Source: UBA8403 sp964455155
Lineage (GTDB): Bacteria > Bacteroidota > Bacteroidia > Cytophagales > Amoebophilaceae
Assembly (NCBI GenBank): GCA_964455155.1
Contig: CAYVYH010000001.1
Location: 1 to 60,352 of the forward strand
DNA: 60,352 nt
Direction of reading: 5' to 3'
Part shown: positions 24,906 through 33,859 of the stretch, in pieces
How positions within the stretch are numbered: position 1 is the stretch's first letter
How the letters are laid out: each line of letters starts with the position of its first letter
Program-made: the position numbers and the translations under genes
The notes under the pieces: model-generated
What the model saw: the letters and a program-made list of their open reading frames with translations, nothing else
Databases searched by the model: none
Told to the model about the DNA's origin: nothing

Positions 24906-25844
24906 ATGAACATTGTAATACGCCCCTTGCTTGGCATCTTTAAGAGATATCGCCATATAATAATGTTGATCGTCTGTTGTTGGATGGGTTGTGATCATGA
25001 TTCAAAGAGTCGTTTTACGGTGGTAGCTACTACTGGTTTTATTGGAGATGCAGTGAGAAATATTGTCCAAGACCATGCAGAAGTAATTACCCTCATGGGA
25101 GCTGGAGTGGACCCGCATGCATACAAGGCGACACAGCAGGATGTAAAATGGTTACTCAATGCAGACATTGTTTTTTACAACGGATTTCATCTAGAGGGGA
25201 AAATGGCTGATATTTTGCACAAGCTTAGCAAAAAAAAGCCAGTGTATGCAGCAGGAGAGGCTGTAACACCCGCTCAGCAGCTGGTAGATCCTGGTTTTTC
25301 TATAGGCATAGACCCTCACATTTGGTTTGATGTATGTTTGTGGAAACAGGTTGTGCAGCATATGAGTAATCAGCTGCAAGCTGCAGATCCTCAAGCAGCT
25401 GCTCACTACAGAAAAAATACAGATCGCTACCTGCGCGAACTGGACGAACTGCACGAAGAGACCCTACATGCTATTCAACAAATAGCACATTCGCAACGTG
25501 TACTCATTACAGCTCATGATGCTTTTGGGTACTTTGGTCGCGCTTATGGTATGGAAGTACGAGGGTTGCAGGGTATTTCTACTGTATCGGAGTGTGGTCT
25601 TAAAGATGTGACTGATTTGGTTAAGTTTATTATTCAAAGGAATGTAAAGGCTATATTTTTAGAAACATCTGTGCCAGAGAGACCGCTGCAAGCGGTAGTA
25701 GAAGGCTGTAGAAAGCGTGGTCACCAGATAGCTGTGGGGGGGTATTTGTACTCTGATGCACTAGGCCAGGCGGGCACACCCGAAGGCAGCTACTGCGGAA
25801 TGTTCCGAGCTAATGTGCAAACCATTGTTAACGCATTGAAGTAA
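24906..25844 (+). CDS. Mn/Zn ABC transporter substrate-binding lipoprotein (TroA/ZnuA family)
   Basis: 312 residues. The signal region contains several cysteines and ends at MGCDHD, consistent with lipidation. Family ligand blocks are present: GVDPHAYKA (first His), IDPHIWFDV (second His), ITAHDAFGYFGRAYG, and the acidic ligand in GYLYSDALG. The His-rich loop of high-affinity zinc proteins is absent, which favours manganese, but this is only a tendency. It captures metal in the periplasm for the ATPase/permease encoded next. The stop TAA shares a base with the ATPase ATG. Confidence 0.9.
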   Translation: MNIVIRPLLGIFKRYRHIIMLIVCCWMGCDHDSKSRFTVVATTGFIGDAVRNIVQDHAEVITLMGAGVDPHAYKATQQDVKWLLNADIVFYNGFHLEGKMADILHKLSKKKPVYAAGEAVTPAQQLVDPGFSIGIDPHIWFDVCLWKQVVQHMSNQLQAADPQAAAHYRKNTDRYLRELDELHEETLHAIQQIAHSQRVLITAHDAFGYFGRAYGMEVRGLQGISTVSECGLKDVTDLVKFIIQRNVKAIFLETSVPERPLQAVVEGCRKRGHQIAVGGYLYSDALGQAGTPEGSYCGMFRANVQTIVNALK

Positions 25845-26635
25845 TGATTCAGCGAGCCGACAATCCTGTTGTGGAAATACACGACTTAACAGCTTCCTAC
25901 TACAAAAAACCAGTGTTGTGGGATATTAATCTCTGTTTGCCTCAAGGCAACGTCATTGGCATCATCGGGCCCAACGGGGCTGGCAAATCTACTTTGCTTA
26001 AGGCCATCATGGGACTGGTGGTACCAGACAGTGGCTACATCAAGCTATTTGGCAAATCACTTGATGAGGTGAGAAAGCAAGTGAGCTATGTCCCTCAAAA
26101 AGAGTCTGTAGACTGGGACTTTCCTGCCTCTGTGCTTGATGTGGTTGTGATGGGGCGGTATGCCCAACTGGGTCTTTTTCAACGACCCAAGAAGTTGGAT
26201 CAAAAGAAGGCGTTGGCATGCCTCAATAAAGTGGGTATGGAGCCATTGGCCCATCGGCAGATAGCCCAGTTGTCAGGTGGCCAGCAGCAACGGGTATTTT
26301 TAGCCAGAGCGTTGGCGCAAGAAGCCCAACTGTATTTGATGGATGAACCCTTTGTAGGAGTTGATGTAGCCACAGAGGAGATGATTGTTGACCTGCTGCA
26401 AACCATGGCACGCGAAGGTAAAACCATCATCGTTGTGCACCATGATCTCCAGTCTGCTGTACAATACTTTGACTGGAGTATGCTCCTCAACATGCGTATG
26501 GTGGCTGTTGGGCCTACCCAGGACGTATTAACGCCTGCCTTGCTTCAAGAGACCTATGGGGGAAAGCTGACTATCTTGAGCAAAATCAGTGATCTACTTA
26601 AAGAACAGGAAGTCTCGCCCCGAGAGCTAACCTAG
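25844..26635 (+). CDS. Mn/Zn ABC transporter ATPase
   Basis: 263 residues: Walker A GPNGAGKST (about 41-49), Q-loop VSYVPQKESVDWDFP (typical of MntB/SitB/ZnuC proteins), signature LSGGQQQRVFLARAL, Walker B LYLMDEPFVGVD, switch histidine in VVHHDL. It powers the importer. It begins within the stop codon of the binding-protein gene, and the permease begins eight bases after its stop, so the three are one transcript. Confidence 0.93.
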   Translation: MIQRADNPVVEIHDLTASYYKKPVLWDINLCLPQGNVIGIIGPNGAGKSTLLKAIMGLVVPDSGYIKLFGKSLDEVRKQVSYVPQKESVDWDFPASVLDVVVMGRYAQLGLFQRPKKLDQKKALACLNKVGMEPLAHRQIAQLSGGQQQRVFLARALAQEAQLYLMDEPFVGVDVATEEMIVDLLQTMAREGKTIIVVHHDLQSAVQYFDWSMLLNMRMVAVGPTQDVLTPALLQETYGGKLTILSKISDLLKEQEVSPRELT

Positions 26636-26642
26636 CTGGCGT

Positions 26643-27986
26643 ATGCAACAAGCCCTTGCTGAGTTTTTTTCTTTTTCGGATCCCAATATTAGGTATGTGG
26701 TATTAGGCACCTTATTGCTCACGGGAAGCGCTGCTGTGATTGGCTCCTTTGCTTTGCTCAGAAAAAAAGTGCTCGTAGGCGATGCCGTTGCACACGCCGT
26801 GCTGCCTGGTGTGTGTTTGGCTTTTATTGTAACAGGTACCAAGCACCCTGTCCCACTATCATTGGGCGCATTCATAGCGGGTTGGCTGGCTCTAATACTG
26901 ATTGACCAGATCACAAGCCGGTCCAAAATCAAAGAAGACACTGCCATTGCCTTGGTACTCTCTGTCACTTTTGGGCTGGGTATCTTGCTCCTAACCGCCA
27001 TCCAACACACAGGCAATGCAGAGCAAGTAGGATTGAGTAATTTCTTGTTTGGCAAAGCAGCCGCACTAGTCAGTGATGACTTAAAGACCTTAGCGTTACT
27101 TGGCCTGATGCTAGTCACCACCGTCTTACTCTTTTTCAAAGAATTTACGTTGGTGGCTTTTGACAAAGCTTTTGCCCAGGCCAGTGGCTTGCCCGTTCGA
27201 CGTCTTGAGCTTCTACTCACCAGTCTTACGGTGCTGGCTATTGTGGTAGGCATTCGTGCTGTAGGCATCTTGCTCATGGCTGTCATGCTCATTACCCCAC
27301 CGGCTGCAGCACGTTTCTGGACCAACCACCTTCCTACGATGGTGTTCTTAGCCGCTGTACTAGGCATGATGGCTGGGTTGGCAGGTTCTTTTGTTTCTTA
27401 CGTGGCCCCAGCGATGCCCACAGGTCCTTGGATTGTCATGACTATTTCTGTGATTGCCTATGGATCGTTTCTCCTGGCTCCCCGCAAGGGCTTACTCGCA
27501 CGAAGAATACAACAACACAGGCATCAACAAAAAACTCTGACTGAAAATATCCTTAAGCTTTTTTATGAGCTTAGTGTAACAGAGGGGCACGTAGGCACAA
27601 AAAAAACACTCCACGATCTCTTGCAGTATAGGAATATGTCCACCAGCAGACTTGTGGCGGGACTCAAGCGCTTGCAAAAACAAAAGATGCTGCAACAAGA
27701 GGGCGCAGAGTGGCACTTGACTGTCGCAGGTGGCCACAAAGGGAAAGAAATAAGCCAGCGCCACCACCTTTGGGAGCTGTACCTGACGCAATATCTAAAA
27801 ATAAAACCTGACCACACACACGAAGATGCAGAGTCCATCGAACACATCATCACGCCTGCACTGGCAGAGGAGTTGCACCGTCTTGTGAAGTTGCCTTTAA
27901 AGGGTAACCCAACAGTACAGCGTACGTTTGACACCTGCGAGGATACTAACCAAGGACAACCGGAAAAAACTCCTGCAGAGGAATAG
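26643..27986 (+). CDS. Mn/Zn ABC transporter permease fused to a DtxR-like domain
   Basis: 447 residues. The first about 285 are an ABC-3 family permease with about eight membrane segments (GSFALLRKKVLVGDAVAHAV near residues 36-55 is the characteristic loop; LLMAVMLITPPAAAR near 215). After LAPRKGLLARRIQQH comes a soluble tail of about 160 residues: a helix-turn-helix-like part (TSRLVAGLKRLQKQKML) and a DtxR dimerisation-type part (RHHLWELYLTQYLKIKPDHTHEDAESIEH). Normal permeases end near residue 285. Such fusions occur in other bacteria, but no function is established. A metal-sensing gate or a second regulator is possible. The last 15 residues are polar and low in complexity. Confidence 0.88.
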   Translation: MQQALAEFFSFSDPNIRYVVLGTLLLTGSAAVIGSFALLRKKVLVGDAVAHAVLPGVCLAFIVTGTKHPVPLSLGAFIAGWLALILIDQITSRSKIKEDTAIALVLSVTFGLGILLLTAIQHTGNAEQVGLSNFLFGKAAALVSDDLKTLALLGLMLVTTVLLFFKEFTLVAFDKAFAQASGLPVRRLELLLTSLTVLAIVVGIRAVGILLMAVMLITPPAAARFWTNHLPTMVFLAAVLGMMAGLAGSFVSYVAPAMPTGPWIVMTISVIAYGSFLLAPRKGLLARRIQQHRHQQKTLTENILKLFYELSVTEGHVGTKKTLHDLLQYRNMSTSRLVAGLKRLQKQKMLQQEGAEWHLTVAGGHKGKEISQRHHLWELYLTQYLKIKPDHTHEDAESIEHIITPALAEELHRLVKLPLKGNPTVQRTFDTCEDTNQGQPEKTPAEE

Positions 27987-28161
27987 CGGTTAGATTTTTC
28001 GATCGATCCAGTGAAAGATACAAACCTGCAATAAGTCCTGTGTAAGCTCAAAAAGGAACTATCAAAGATTGATGCCACAGAACACAAAAAGTCTATGAGT
28101 GCCTGCTGATTGTGGTGCAAAGGGATAAATTGTTTCACTCAACAAGGGCCATGTCCACTTG

Positions 28162-28731
28162 CTACCACACTCCTTGCGTTGGGTACTTGCCTACTTTGTG
28201 CCTGTAAAAGGCCTGTATCTGCTCCAGATCACGGTCGTAGTGACCTGTAGGGTAGAGCATAGGTCCAAAACCAATGTGTTTCTGTTTATAGTCTATGTAG
28301 CTAAGTACAAGGGGCACGTTAGCCTGCGATGCTATGTAATAGAAGCCTCGTCTCCACCGCTTGACACGGCTTCTGGTTCCTTCTGGTGCAATGATCAGCA
28401 TCAGGGAATCTTGCCGTTGAAGCATAGCAGTCATAGTTTGAACCATGCCGGTTTCTCCGGCAGATTCACTTTTCTTTTTCCTGTCAATAGGAATAGCCCC
28501 CATCCACTTAAGTATCGGGCCCACAGGGAAAAACATTGCCTCTTTTTTGATAGCAAATTTGATAGGCAATTGCTTGACAAAACAGAATAGCAGCCCGTAG
28601 AAGCCATCCCAATTACTAGTATGAGGCGCTACTACAAGCACTGCTTTCTTGATATTTTTCGGAATGTCTCCCATGAGCTTCCAGCCAAGGAGACGAAAAA
28701 GTTGTAAAGAAAGCCAGCGCAGCACTTTCAT
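28162..28731 (-). CDS. Lysophospholipid acyltransferase-family protein (PlsC-like)
   Basis: 189 residues. The acyltransferase motifs are APHTSNWDGFYG (family HxxxxD; His37 and Asp42 by count), IPIDRKKK and IAPEGTRSRVKRWRRG. There is no clear membrane span beyond a short hydrophobic N-terminus. This small form is frequent in Bacteroidetes and probably transfers acyl chains to lysophosphatidic acid or a related lipid at the inner membrane. A candidate -7 element TACTTTTC lies at 28757-28764 on the minus strand. The gene stands alone between convergent and divergent neighbours. Confidence 0.82.
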   Translation of the reverse strand: MKVLRWLSLQLFRLLGWKLMGDIPKNIKKAVLVVAPHTSNWDGFYGLLFCFVKQLPIKFAIKKEAMFFPVGPILKWMGAIPIDRKKKSESAGETGMVQTMTAMLQRQDSLMLIIAPEGTRSRVKRWRRGFYYIASQANVPLVLSYIDYKQKHIGFGPMLYPTGHYDRDLEQIQAFYRHKVGKYPTQGVW

Positions 28732-29008
28732 GGTTAGTAGCCTAAATAAACATTGCGAAAAGTATGCTCACGATGAGCCTGCTAATTTTAGTAAAAAATA
28801 GGGTTTAAATAAATATTCCTTATCCCGAGACTATAGGCAAGCACCATTTGTTCTGCTGAAGGGGGGGAAGTATCACCTTGTGCTATTGCTATACCTAGGT
28901 CTAGGTGTGTCTTTTCCGTGATTTTGGGAGTAGCGAGCAACTGCTTCAGTAGGTCCTTTTTATGTGAGAGAATAACTAGTCAACACTTTTCCCAGCAGCT
29001 TACATCTC
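28732..29008. other. Divergent spacer with a minus-strand protein-like remnant
   Basis: On the minus strand 28797-28979 is open and reads, among others, SHKKDLLKQLLATPKITEK and EQMVLAYSLGIRNIYLNPIF. It looks protein-like but lacks a start codon; the same frame continues upstream across one TGA with EDEIRGVCTNLQRDVS. It may be a decayed small gene. I do not recognise it. Confidence 0.35.
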
Positions 29009-29040
29009 TTTGTAAGTTGGTACATACTCCCCTAATTTCG
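29009..29040 (+). promoter_or_regulatory. pckA promoter (TTTG-N20-TAATTTCG)
   Basis: TTTG at 29009-29012 and TAATTTCG at 29033-29040 match the Bacteroidetes promoter pattern with one base difference. Predicted start near 29044, leaving a leader of about 23 bases. Confidence 0.6.
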
Positions 29041-29066
29041 TCTTCTAGATAAAAATCAAATAAATA

Positions 29067-30671
29067 ATGCAGCAATTGCACGAACAGGCTAGGGCCTCGT
29101 GGCTGGCCAAGATGGCACTGGCACATGTGGGTGAGGCGCATTGGCAGCTGAGTCCGGCTGCGTTGATAGAAAAAGCAATCCAATACGGGGAAGGTGTACT
29201 CTCAGAAGAAGGGGCCCTTGTCTGTGATACGGGGAAGTTTACAGGCCGGTCTCCGCGCGACAAATTTATCGTTCAAGACGACGAAACACGCGATTCTGTC
29301 TGGTGGGGTCCCGTCAATATTCCAATGCCTCCAGAGCGGTTTGACAGCATTTATCAAAAGATGACCCAATTTCTTAAGGGGAAAAAGGTCTACATTCGCG
29401 ATACCTATGCTGGCGCCCTACCCGACTACCGCTTACCCATACGAGTAGTCAACACCGTAGCTTGGCATAATCTGTTTTGCCATCATCTCCTGTTACGACC
29501 CGAACCAGGAACGCTACCTGATTTTACACCTGAATTCACCATTATCAATGTACCTGAGTTTCAAGCAGAACCTACTATCGACGGAACGTACCATCCTAAT
29601 TTTACCATTATCAACTTTAGCAGACGGGTGATTTTGATTGGTGGTACAGGCTATTCAGGCGAGATGAAAAAAGGAATATTCACCGTGCTGAACTATCTAC
29701 TTCCTCAACATCACCAGGTCTTGCCTATGCACTGTGCAGCCAACATAGGGCCACAAGGGGATACAGCTATTTTCTTTGGCCTATCTGGTACTGGAAAAAC
29801 AACACTCTCTGCCGATCCTGGGCGGCAGCTGATTGGTGATGATGAGCATGGGTGGTACGACCAAGGAATTTTTAATTTCGAAGGAGGTTGCTATGCCAAA
29901 ACCATCGATCTGTCGCCAGAAAAAGAACCACAGATATTTCAAGCAATTAAGTTCGGAACTATCCTAGAAAACATGCGTTTTGTGGCAAACACACGAAAGG
30001 TAGACTATGCCAATGCTACTGTCACAGAGAACACGCGGAGTGCCTATCCCATTGAGTATATCCAAAATGCCATTAACCCTTCGGTGGGAGGGGTTCCACA
30101 ACATATTTTTTTCCTGACATGCGATGCCCAAGGAGTTCTGCCACCCATTGCCAAGTTAAGCAAAGGCCAAGCGATGTACCATTTTATAACAGGATATACG
30201 GCCAAAGTTGCAGGTGCCGAAGTCGGGATCGTAGCTCCTCAAGCTGTTTTTTCGGCCTGTTTTGGAACTGCTTTTTTGCCCCTGCACCCTACACAATATG
30301 CAGCCATGTTAGGGCAGAAAATGAAAGCCCATGCCGTGTCAGTGTGGCTCGTCAACACGGGCTGGATGGGGGGGCCTTATGGCGTGGGAGAGCGAATTCA
30401 ATTAGCCCACACCCGCGCCCTGATTAATGCAGCACTATCTGGTGATTTAGATGGTGTCGCCTACACTGAGCATCCTATTTTTGGGGTGGCTATGCCCACA
30501 ACGTGCCCGGGAGTACCCGCAGCGCTACTCAATCCTAGCAGCAGCTGGCAAGATGCAGATGCCCACACAGCTCAAGCCTGTGCACTGGCACAAAACTTTT
30601 CCAATAATTTCAAGCAATATGAAGATTTTGCTGATCGTGAAATACGTTCTGGGGGTCCTAAGCTCAAGTGA
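29067..30671 (+). CDS. pckA: Phosphoenolpyruvate carboxykinase (ATP)
   Basis: 534 residues, full length. It interconverts oxaloacetate + ATP and PEP + CO2 + ADP. Characteristic blocks: CDTGKFTGRSPRDKFIV, the substrate site IGGTGYSGEMKKGIFTVLNY (residues near 190-210), kinase-1a loop GLSGTGKTTLSADP, kinase-2 GDDEHGW, and NTGWMGGPYGVGERI near the C-terminus. In a host-associated bacterium without obvious sugar uptake it could run gluconeogenesis from host amino acids, or make ATP in the reverse direction; gapA elsewhere in the window is compatible with both. trmB follows 49 bases downstream. Confidence 0.97.
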   Translation: MQQLHEQARASWLAKMALAHVGEAHWQLSPAALIEKAIQYGEGVLSEEGALVCDTGKFTGRSPRDKFIVQDDETRDSVWWGPVNIPMPPERFDSIYQKMTQFLKGKKVYIRDTYAGALPDYRLPIRVVNTVAWHNLFCHHLLLRPEPGTLPDFTPEFTIINVPEFQAEPTIDGTYHPNFTIINFSRRVILIGGTGYSGEMKKGIFTVLNYLLPQHHQVLPMHCAANIGPQGDTAIFFGLSGTGKTTLSADPGRQLIGDDEHGWYDQGIFNFEGGCYAKTIDLSPEKEPQIFQAIKFGTILENMRFVANTRKVDYANATVTENTRSAYPIEYIQNAINPSVGGVPQHIFFLTCDAQGVLPPIAKLSKGQAMYHFITGYTAKVAGAEVGIVAPQAVFSACFGTAFLPLHPTQYAAMLGQKMKAHAVSVWLVNTGWMGGPYGVGERIQLAHTRALINAALSGDLDGVAYTEHPIFGVAMPTTCPGVPAALLNPSSSWQDADAHTAQACALAQNFSNNFKQYEDFADREIRSGGPKLK

Positions 30672-30720
30672 TTTTTGGTGGATGATAACTCGTGTATGAC
30701 CAACTAGGTACTCATTACAG

Positions 30721-31392
30721 ATGCGAAAAAAACTTCAACGTTTTGCTGACAATGTGAGACGCCACAATGTCATCGAACCAAGTAGAGCGAGTCATATACA
30801 CCTTCAAGGGAGATGGTGGTCAGATTATTTTGGCAACAAAAATGATCTTGTTGTGGAATTAGGCTGTGGAAAGGGAGCATATACTTTGGGTCTGGCACAG
30901 CAGTTTCCGCATAAAAACTTTGTGGGTGTAGACATTAAGGGTGCTAGGCTGTGGGTGGGCAGCAGTTATGCGCTGGAATATGGATTATGTCAAGTAGCTT
31001 TTTTACGTACAAAGATCGAGCAGTTGGACCAATATTTCGCACCTGGAGAAATAAGCGAACTGCACATTCCGTTTCCAGACCCTCGTCCGCGCGACCGGGA
31101 CGAAAAGCGTCGGCTTACTAGTCCCAGGTTTCTAGCACTTTATCGCCAGCTGCTGCATCCTGGAGGTTATGTACATCTCAAAACTGACGATACTGCACTT
31201 TTTGCTTATACGCTAGCGGTACTACGTGCACAGCCCATCAGTAACTTGGTGTATACTGATAACCTGTACCGATCCGAATGGCTCGCAGCACACTACGGCA
31301 TCCAGACTGATTATGAGCGGAGATTTTTGGCCCAGGGTGCTGCTATCAAGTACCTACGTTTTTCATTCGACACAACGAGGTCGACAGAATGA
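30721..31392 (+). CDS. trmB: tRNA (guanine-N7)-methyltransferase TrmB
   Basis: 223 residues. The SAM site is VVELGCGKGAYTLGLA (about 43-58), followed by FVGVDIKGARLWVG, the catalytic/RNA block IPFPDPRPRDRDEKRRL (family consensus FPDPWPKKRHxKRRL; here Arg-Pro-Arg-Asp replaces Trp-Pro-Lys-Lys) and HLKTDD. TrmB makes m7G46 in the variable loop of tRNAs. The change of the conserved tryptophan is a little unusual, but the rest is intact. ATG at 30721. Confidence 0.9.
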   Translation: MRKKLQRFADNVRRHNVIEPSRASHIHLQGRWWSDYFGNKNDLVVELGCGKGAYTLGLAQQFPHKNFVGVDIKGARLWVGSSYALEYGLCQVAFLRTKIEQLDQYFAPGEISELHIPFPDPRPRDRDEKRRLTSPRFLALYRQLLHPGGYVHLKTDDTALFAYTLAVLRAQPISNLVYTDNLYRSEWLAAHYGIQTDYERRFLAQGAAIKYLRFSFDTTRSTE

Positions 31393-31555
31393 TCATCAAA
31401 AGCATGTAGGCGCCACGTTGCATATACCTTACAAGCAACCTCTTCATCTCTATGCAGTATGATATGTGCAAGGTTCCTGTACTGCTAGGCCTAAAAGTAT
31501 TTAATGTATTCAATAGTATCTGTAGTAGCCCCTGTCTGCTGCTGCCGGTAACTGA

Positions 31556-32596
31556 TTAGCTAGTACAGCCAGGTATCTTACCTTGACTGGCTCCCATGAC
31601 CATAATAAGCATATGAAGTACATGGCTACCTACCTGTGCATCCCAATCCATGTTCTCTCCAGGGGCTACTTCACACAAGTCGAAGCCAATAATCTTCTTG
31701 CCTGCTTTTATAATTTGCTCGAACAAGTAGCAAGATTCATCAAATTCAAGTCCCCCAGGCACAGGCATGCCTGTGTTAGGACATAGTTTAGCATCCAGAC
31801 CATCGATATCAAAGCTGATGTAGATTTTTTCGGGTAAAGTATCGATGATAGCCGTACACATTTCATCCCAGGTAGCACCTTGGAAACGCTGTCTCTTGAA
31901 GTCGCTGTCAAAAAAAGGGAAGATACGGCCTTCTTCAGCAGCAATCATTTGAAGCTCTTGCAAAGCACAATGGCGTAGACCTACTTGTACTAACCTGGTA
32001 ACGTGTGGTAGTTGTAAGACATTATACATAATCGAGGCATGAGAATACTTAAAGCCCCTATAAGCTTGGTGGAGACCAGGGTGCGCGTCGATCTGTAAGA
32101 CACCAAAATTATTGTGAAACCCAGCGAGTGCTTCGACCAATCCTAATGAAACGCTATGATCACCCCCTAACACGCCTACTAATTTATCCTCCTTGAGATA
32201 GGCAGTAGCTTTAGATCTTATATCTTCTTTGAGCTGATGAGAATAGTGGTTTATTTTTTCTATAATGCTTTTTTTTAGGCTATATCTTTCAAATCTGGAT
32301 TCCATAATATGGGTATATCCTGCGGTGTGGTGCCTAAGGGTGTCGCTCAGTGCCTTCCAGTCATGTTGTGGAATGGGTAGCATAGTAACGCCAAGCTCAC
32401 GTACGGTTGAACCTTTATGCCAAGTCACGTCTTTTAACGCATAAGATGCCTTAAGGATACTCTCGGGTCCTAAAGCAGTGCCTGAACGAGATGAGACAGT
32501 AACCTCCCAGGGGACTGGAATGATGACGACCGATGCTTCTTCAATAGCACATGCTGTCCCAAAAAGTTTTGTAGGTGTGTGGGTGGATAGTTTCAT
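31556..32596 (-). CDS. Ureohydrolase-family protein (agmatinase/arginase-like) with a changed metal ligand
   Basis: 346 residues. Ureohydrolases use two Mn ions held by six residues. Five are visible: His147 in GGDHS, Asp170 and His172 in DAHPG, and two aspartates in SFDIDGLD. The sixth, the second aspartate of DAHxD, is Gly174, encoded by GGT at 32075-32077. One base change from GAT would explain it. Elsewhere the protein is well conserved (KLCPNTGMPVPGGL, GFDLCEVAPG, YSHASIMYNV). It could be weakly active, inactive, or retuned. Substrate (agmatine, arginine or formiminoglutamate) is unresolved. A promoter of the CTTG-N19-TAACTTTT type precedes it. Confidence 0.85.
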   Translation of the reverse strand: MKLSTHTPTKLFGTACAIEEASVVIIPVPWEVTVSSRSGTALGPESILKASYALKDVTWHKGSTVRELGVTMLPIPQHDWKALSDTLRHHTAGYTHIMESRFERYSLKKSIIEKINHYSHQLKEDIRSKATAYLKEDKLVGVLGGDHSVSLGLVEALAGFHNNFGVLQIDAHPGLHQAYRGFKYSHASIMYNVLQLPHVTRLVQVGLRHCALQELQMIAAEEGRIFPFFDSDFKRQRFQGATWDEMCTAIIDTLPEKIYISFDIDGLDAKLCPNTGMPVPGGLEFDESCYLFEQIIKAGKKIIGFDLCEVAPGENMDWDAQVGSHVLHMLIMVMGASQGKIPGCTS

Positions 32597-32618
32597 AAAT
32601 CATTGATAGTTCTTCGTG

Positions 32619-32649
32619 AAAAGTTACAGCGTCCTTAAAGATTGACAAG
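32619..32649 (-). promoter_or_regulatory. Promoter of the ureohydrolase gene (CTTG-N19-TAACTTTT)
   Basis: On the minus strand CTTG (32646-32649) and TAACTTTT (32619-32626) are separated by exactly 19 bases, each one base off the Bacteroidetes consensus. Predicted start about 19 bases before the ATG. Confidence 0.5.
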
Positions 32650-33859
32650 TGACGCAAGTTCGTCAAGCCTTCTAAAAGGATACTAGAAGACCTCAACCAT
32701 GCTTAACTGGGGCATGTGAGTGGCTGACGAGGTGATAGTCCTTTGCATAGCCCCAGGGATGTATTACAAATTGCTCATGGCACGCCTGCGGGACGTTGCC
32801 AGTCTTTTTCATTCGGTAGCCTCCACCCATATTGTGCCTCAATTCTTTTTACTCGTGATTTACCCAAAGCCGTACCTACTTGGTAGGATCCTGGCGTAGA
32901 GGTGATAACATAGGAAACGCTATCTCTAGTTGTGTTGCCTCAGTGGGTCAACCTGTTTGTACTAAACGTCTTGTAGTCTGGTGGGCACTGAGGAAAAGCA
33001 CTGTGTGGTATTCCTGAAAAGGTTTTCTATTCACGGAATGAGTCGCCTGATCGTATTGCGCCAGTGCTTGCCGAACTATTTTCTAAGAGGGAGCCCCCAA
33101 GCCCTTTTTCGAGCGCCTGAATGCTCTTCACCAAGAGGGTACGCCAGAGATCATTGCTCCGTCAAAGGGAGAACACTTGTCTCCCAAGTAGACAGTAGAC
33201 AACATGCTAAAGTACGTATAGCGATGAGGTGGCATCCCTCAGCAACGCCCAAGGACGATGACAACACGGGGCAAACAAATTCCAGAAGAACATTGCTCAG
33301 CAACACACATACGTCAATAGCAAATCACCTCATCAAGTTGGAAGGTGATTGCTGCTATGATTGGGTATGCCTATTACTCCTCTAGAGACTTTTTGCACGG
33401 GTTACTCATTACTAAAATAGCTGAAAGATACACTCTTTTCGATGTACTATTTTTATCCTGATTTTCTCCTAGAAAATAGAGGGATAGTGTAAAAATTTTT
33501 AGGGAAATCTAGACTACGCCTGTCCACTGTCTTGCGTGCACATCGCGCGCGTGTGCGTGTCAGCGAGCTGGTGTACTGGCCAGAATATCTGCCTGGCAGT
33601 TTGGTTGTCCATATACCATACCACTGGTCACCTAACGGAGATTACTCGTTTCGGCTTACATCTTTTGATCCATAATGCCTGCCTTTTACCACTGAGCGCA
33701 GCCTCATCTACCCCCTGCAGTTTTTAGTACGGACTGCTACAACGTTGTAGTAACATATAAATAGAGTGCGTATAAAGCTGTTTATTCATTGCTGGGGATT
33801 GCTGTGCAACCGTTTTGTAGTCATGGAGAAAGCACAGATATTCGTGCAAAAATTGATAG
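32650..33859. pseudogene. 1.2-kb decayed region between the ureohydrolase and topA
   Basis: No intact gene. Minus-strand 32775-32939 reads as a 54-residue fragment with TPGSYQVGTALGKSRVKRIE and AQYGWRLP, resembling the repeated pattern in secreted proteins of the type '..SP.Y.T..GI.VGSSL..V...YG', bounded by stops. On the plus strand around 33030-33400 protein-like pieces alternate between frames (LAELFSKREPPSPF, NALHQEGTPEIIAPSKGEHL, AAMIGYAYYSSRDFLHGLL), as expected from a frameshifted gene. Families were not identified. A small inverted repeat ATTTTCT/AGAAAAT sits at 33461-33477. The rest shows nothing. Confidence 0.45.

Noticed and set aside
29067..29263. Minus-strand frames opposite the start of pckA
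   Set aside because: They are shadows of the conserved pckA coding sequence; only the part below 29066 was considered as a remnant.
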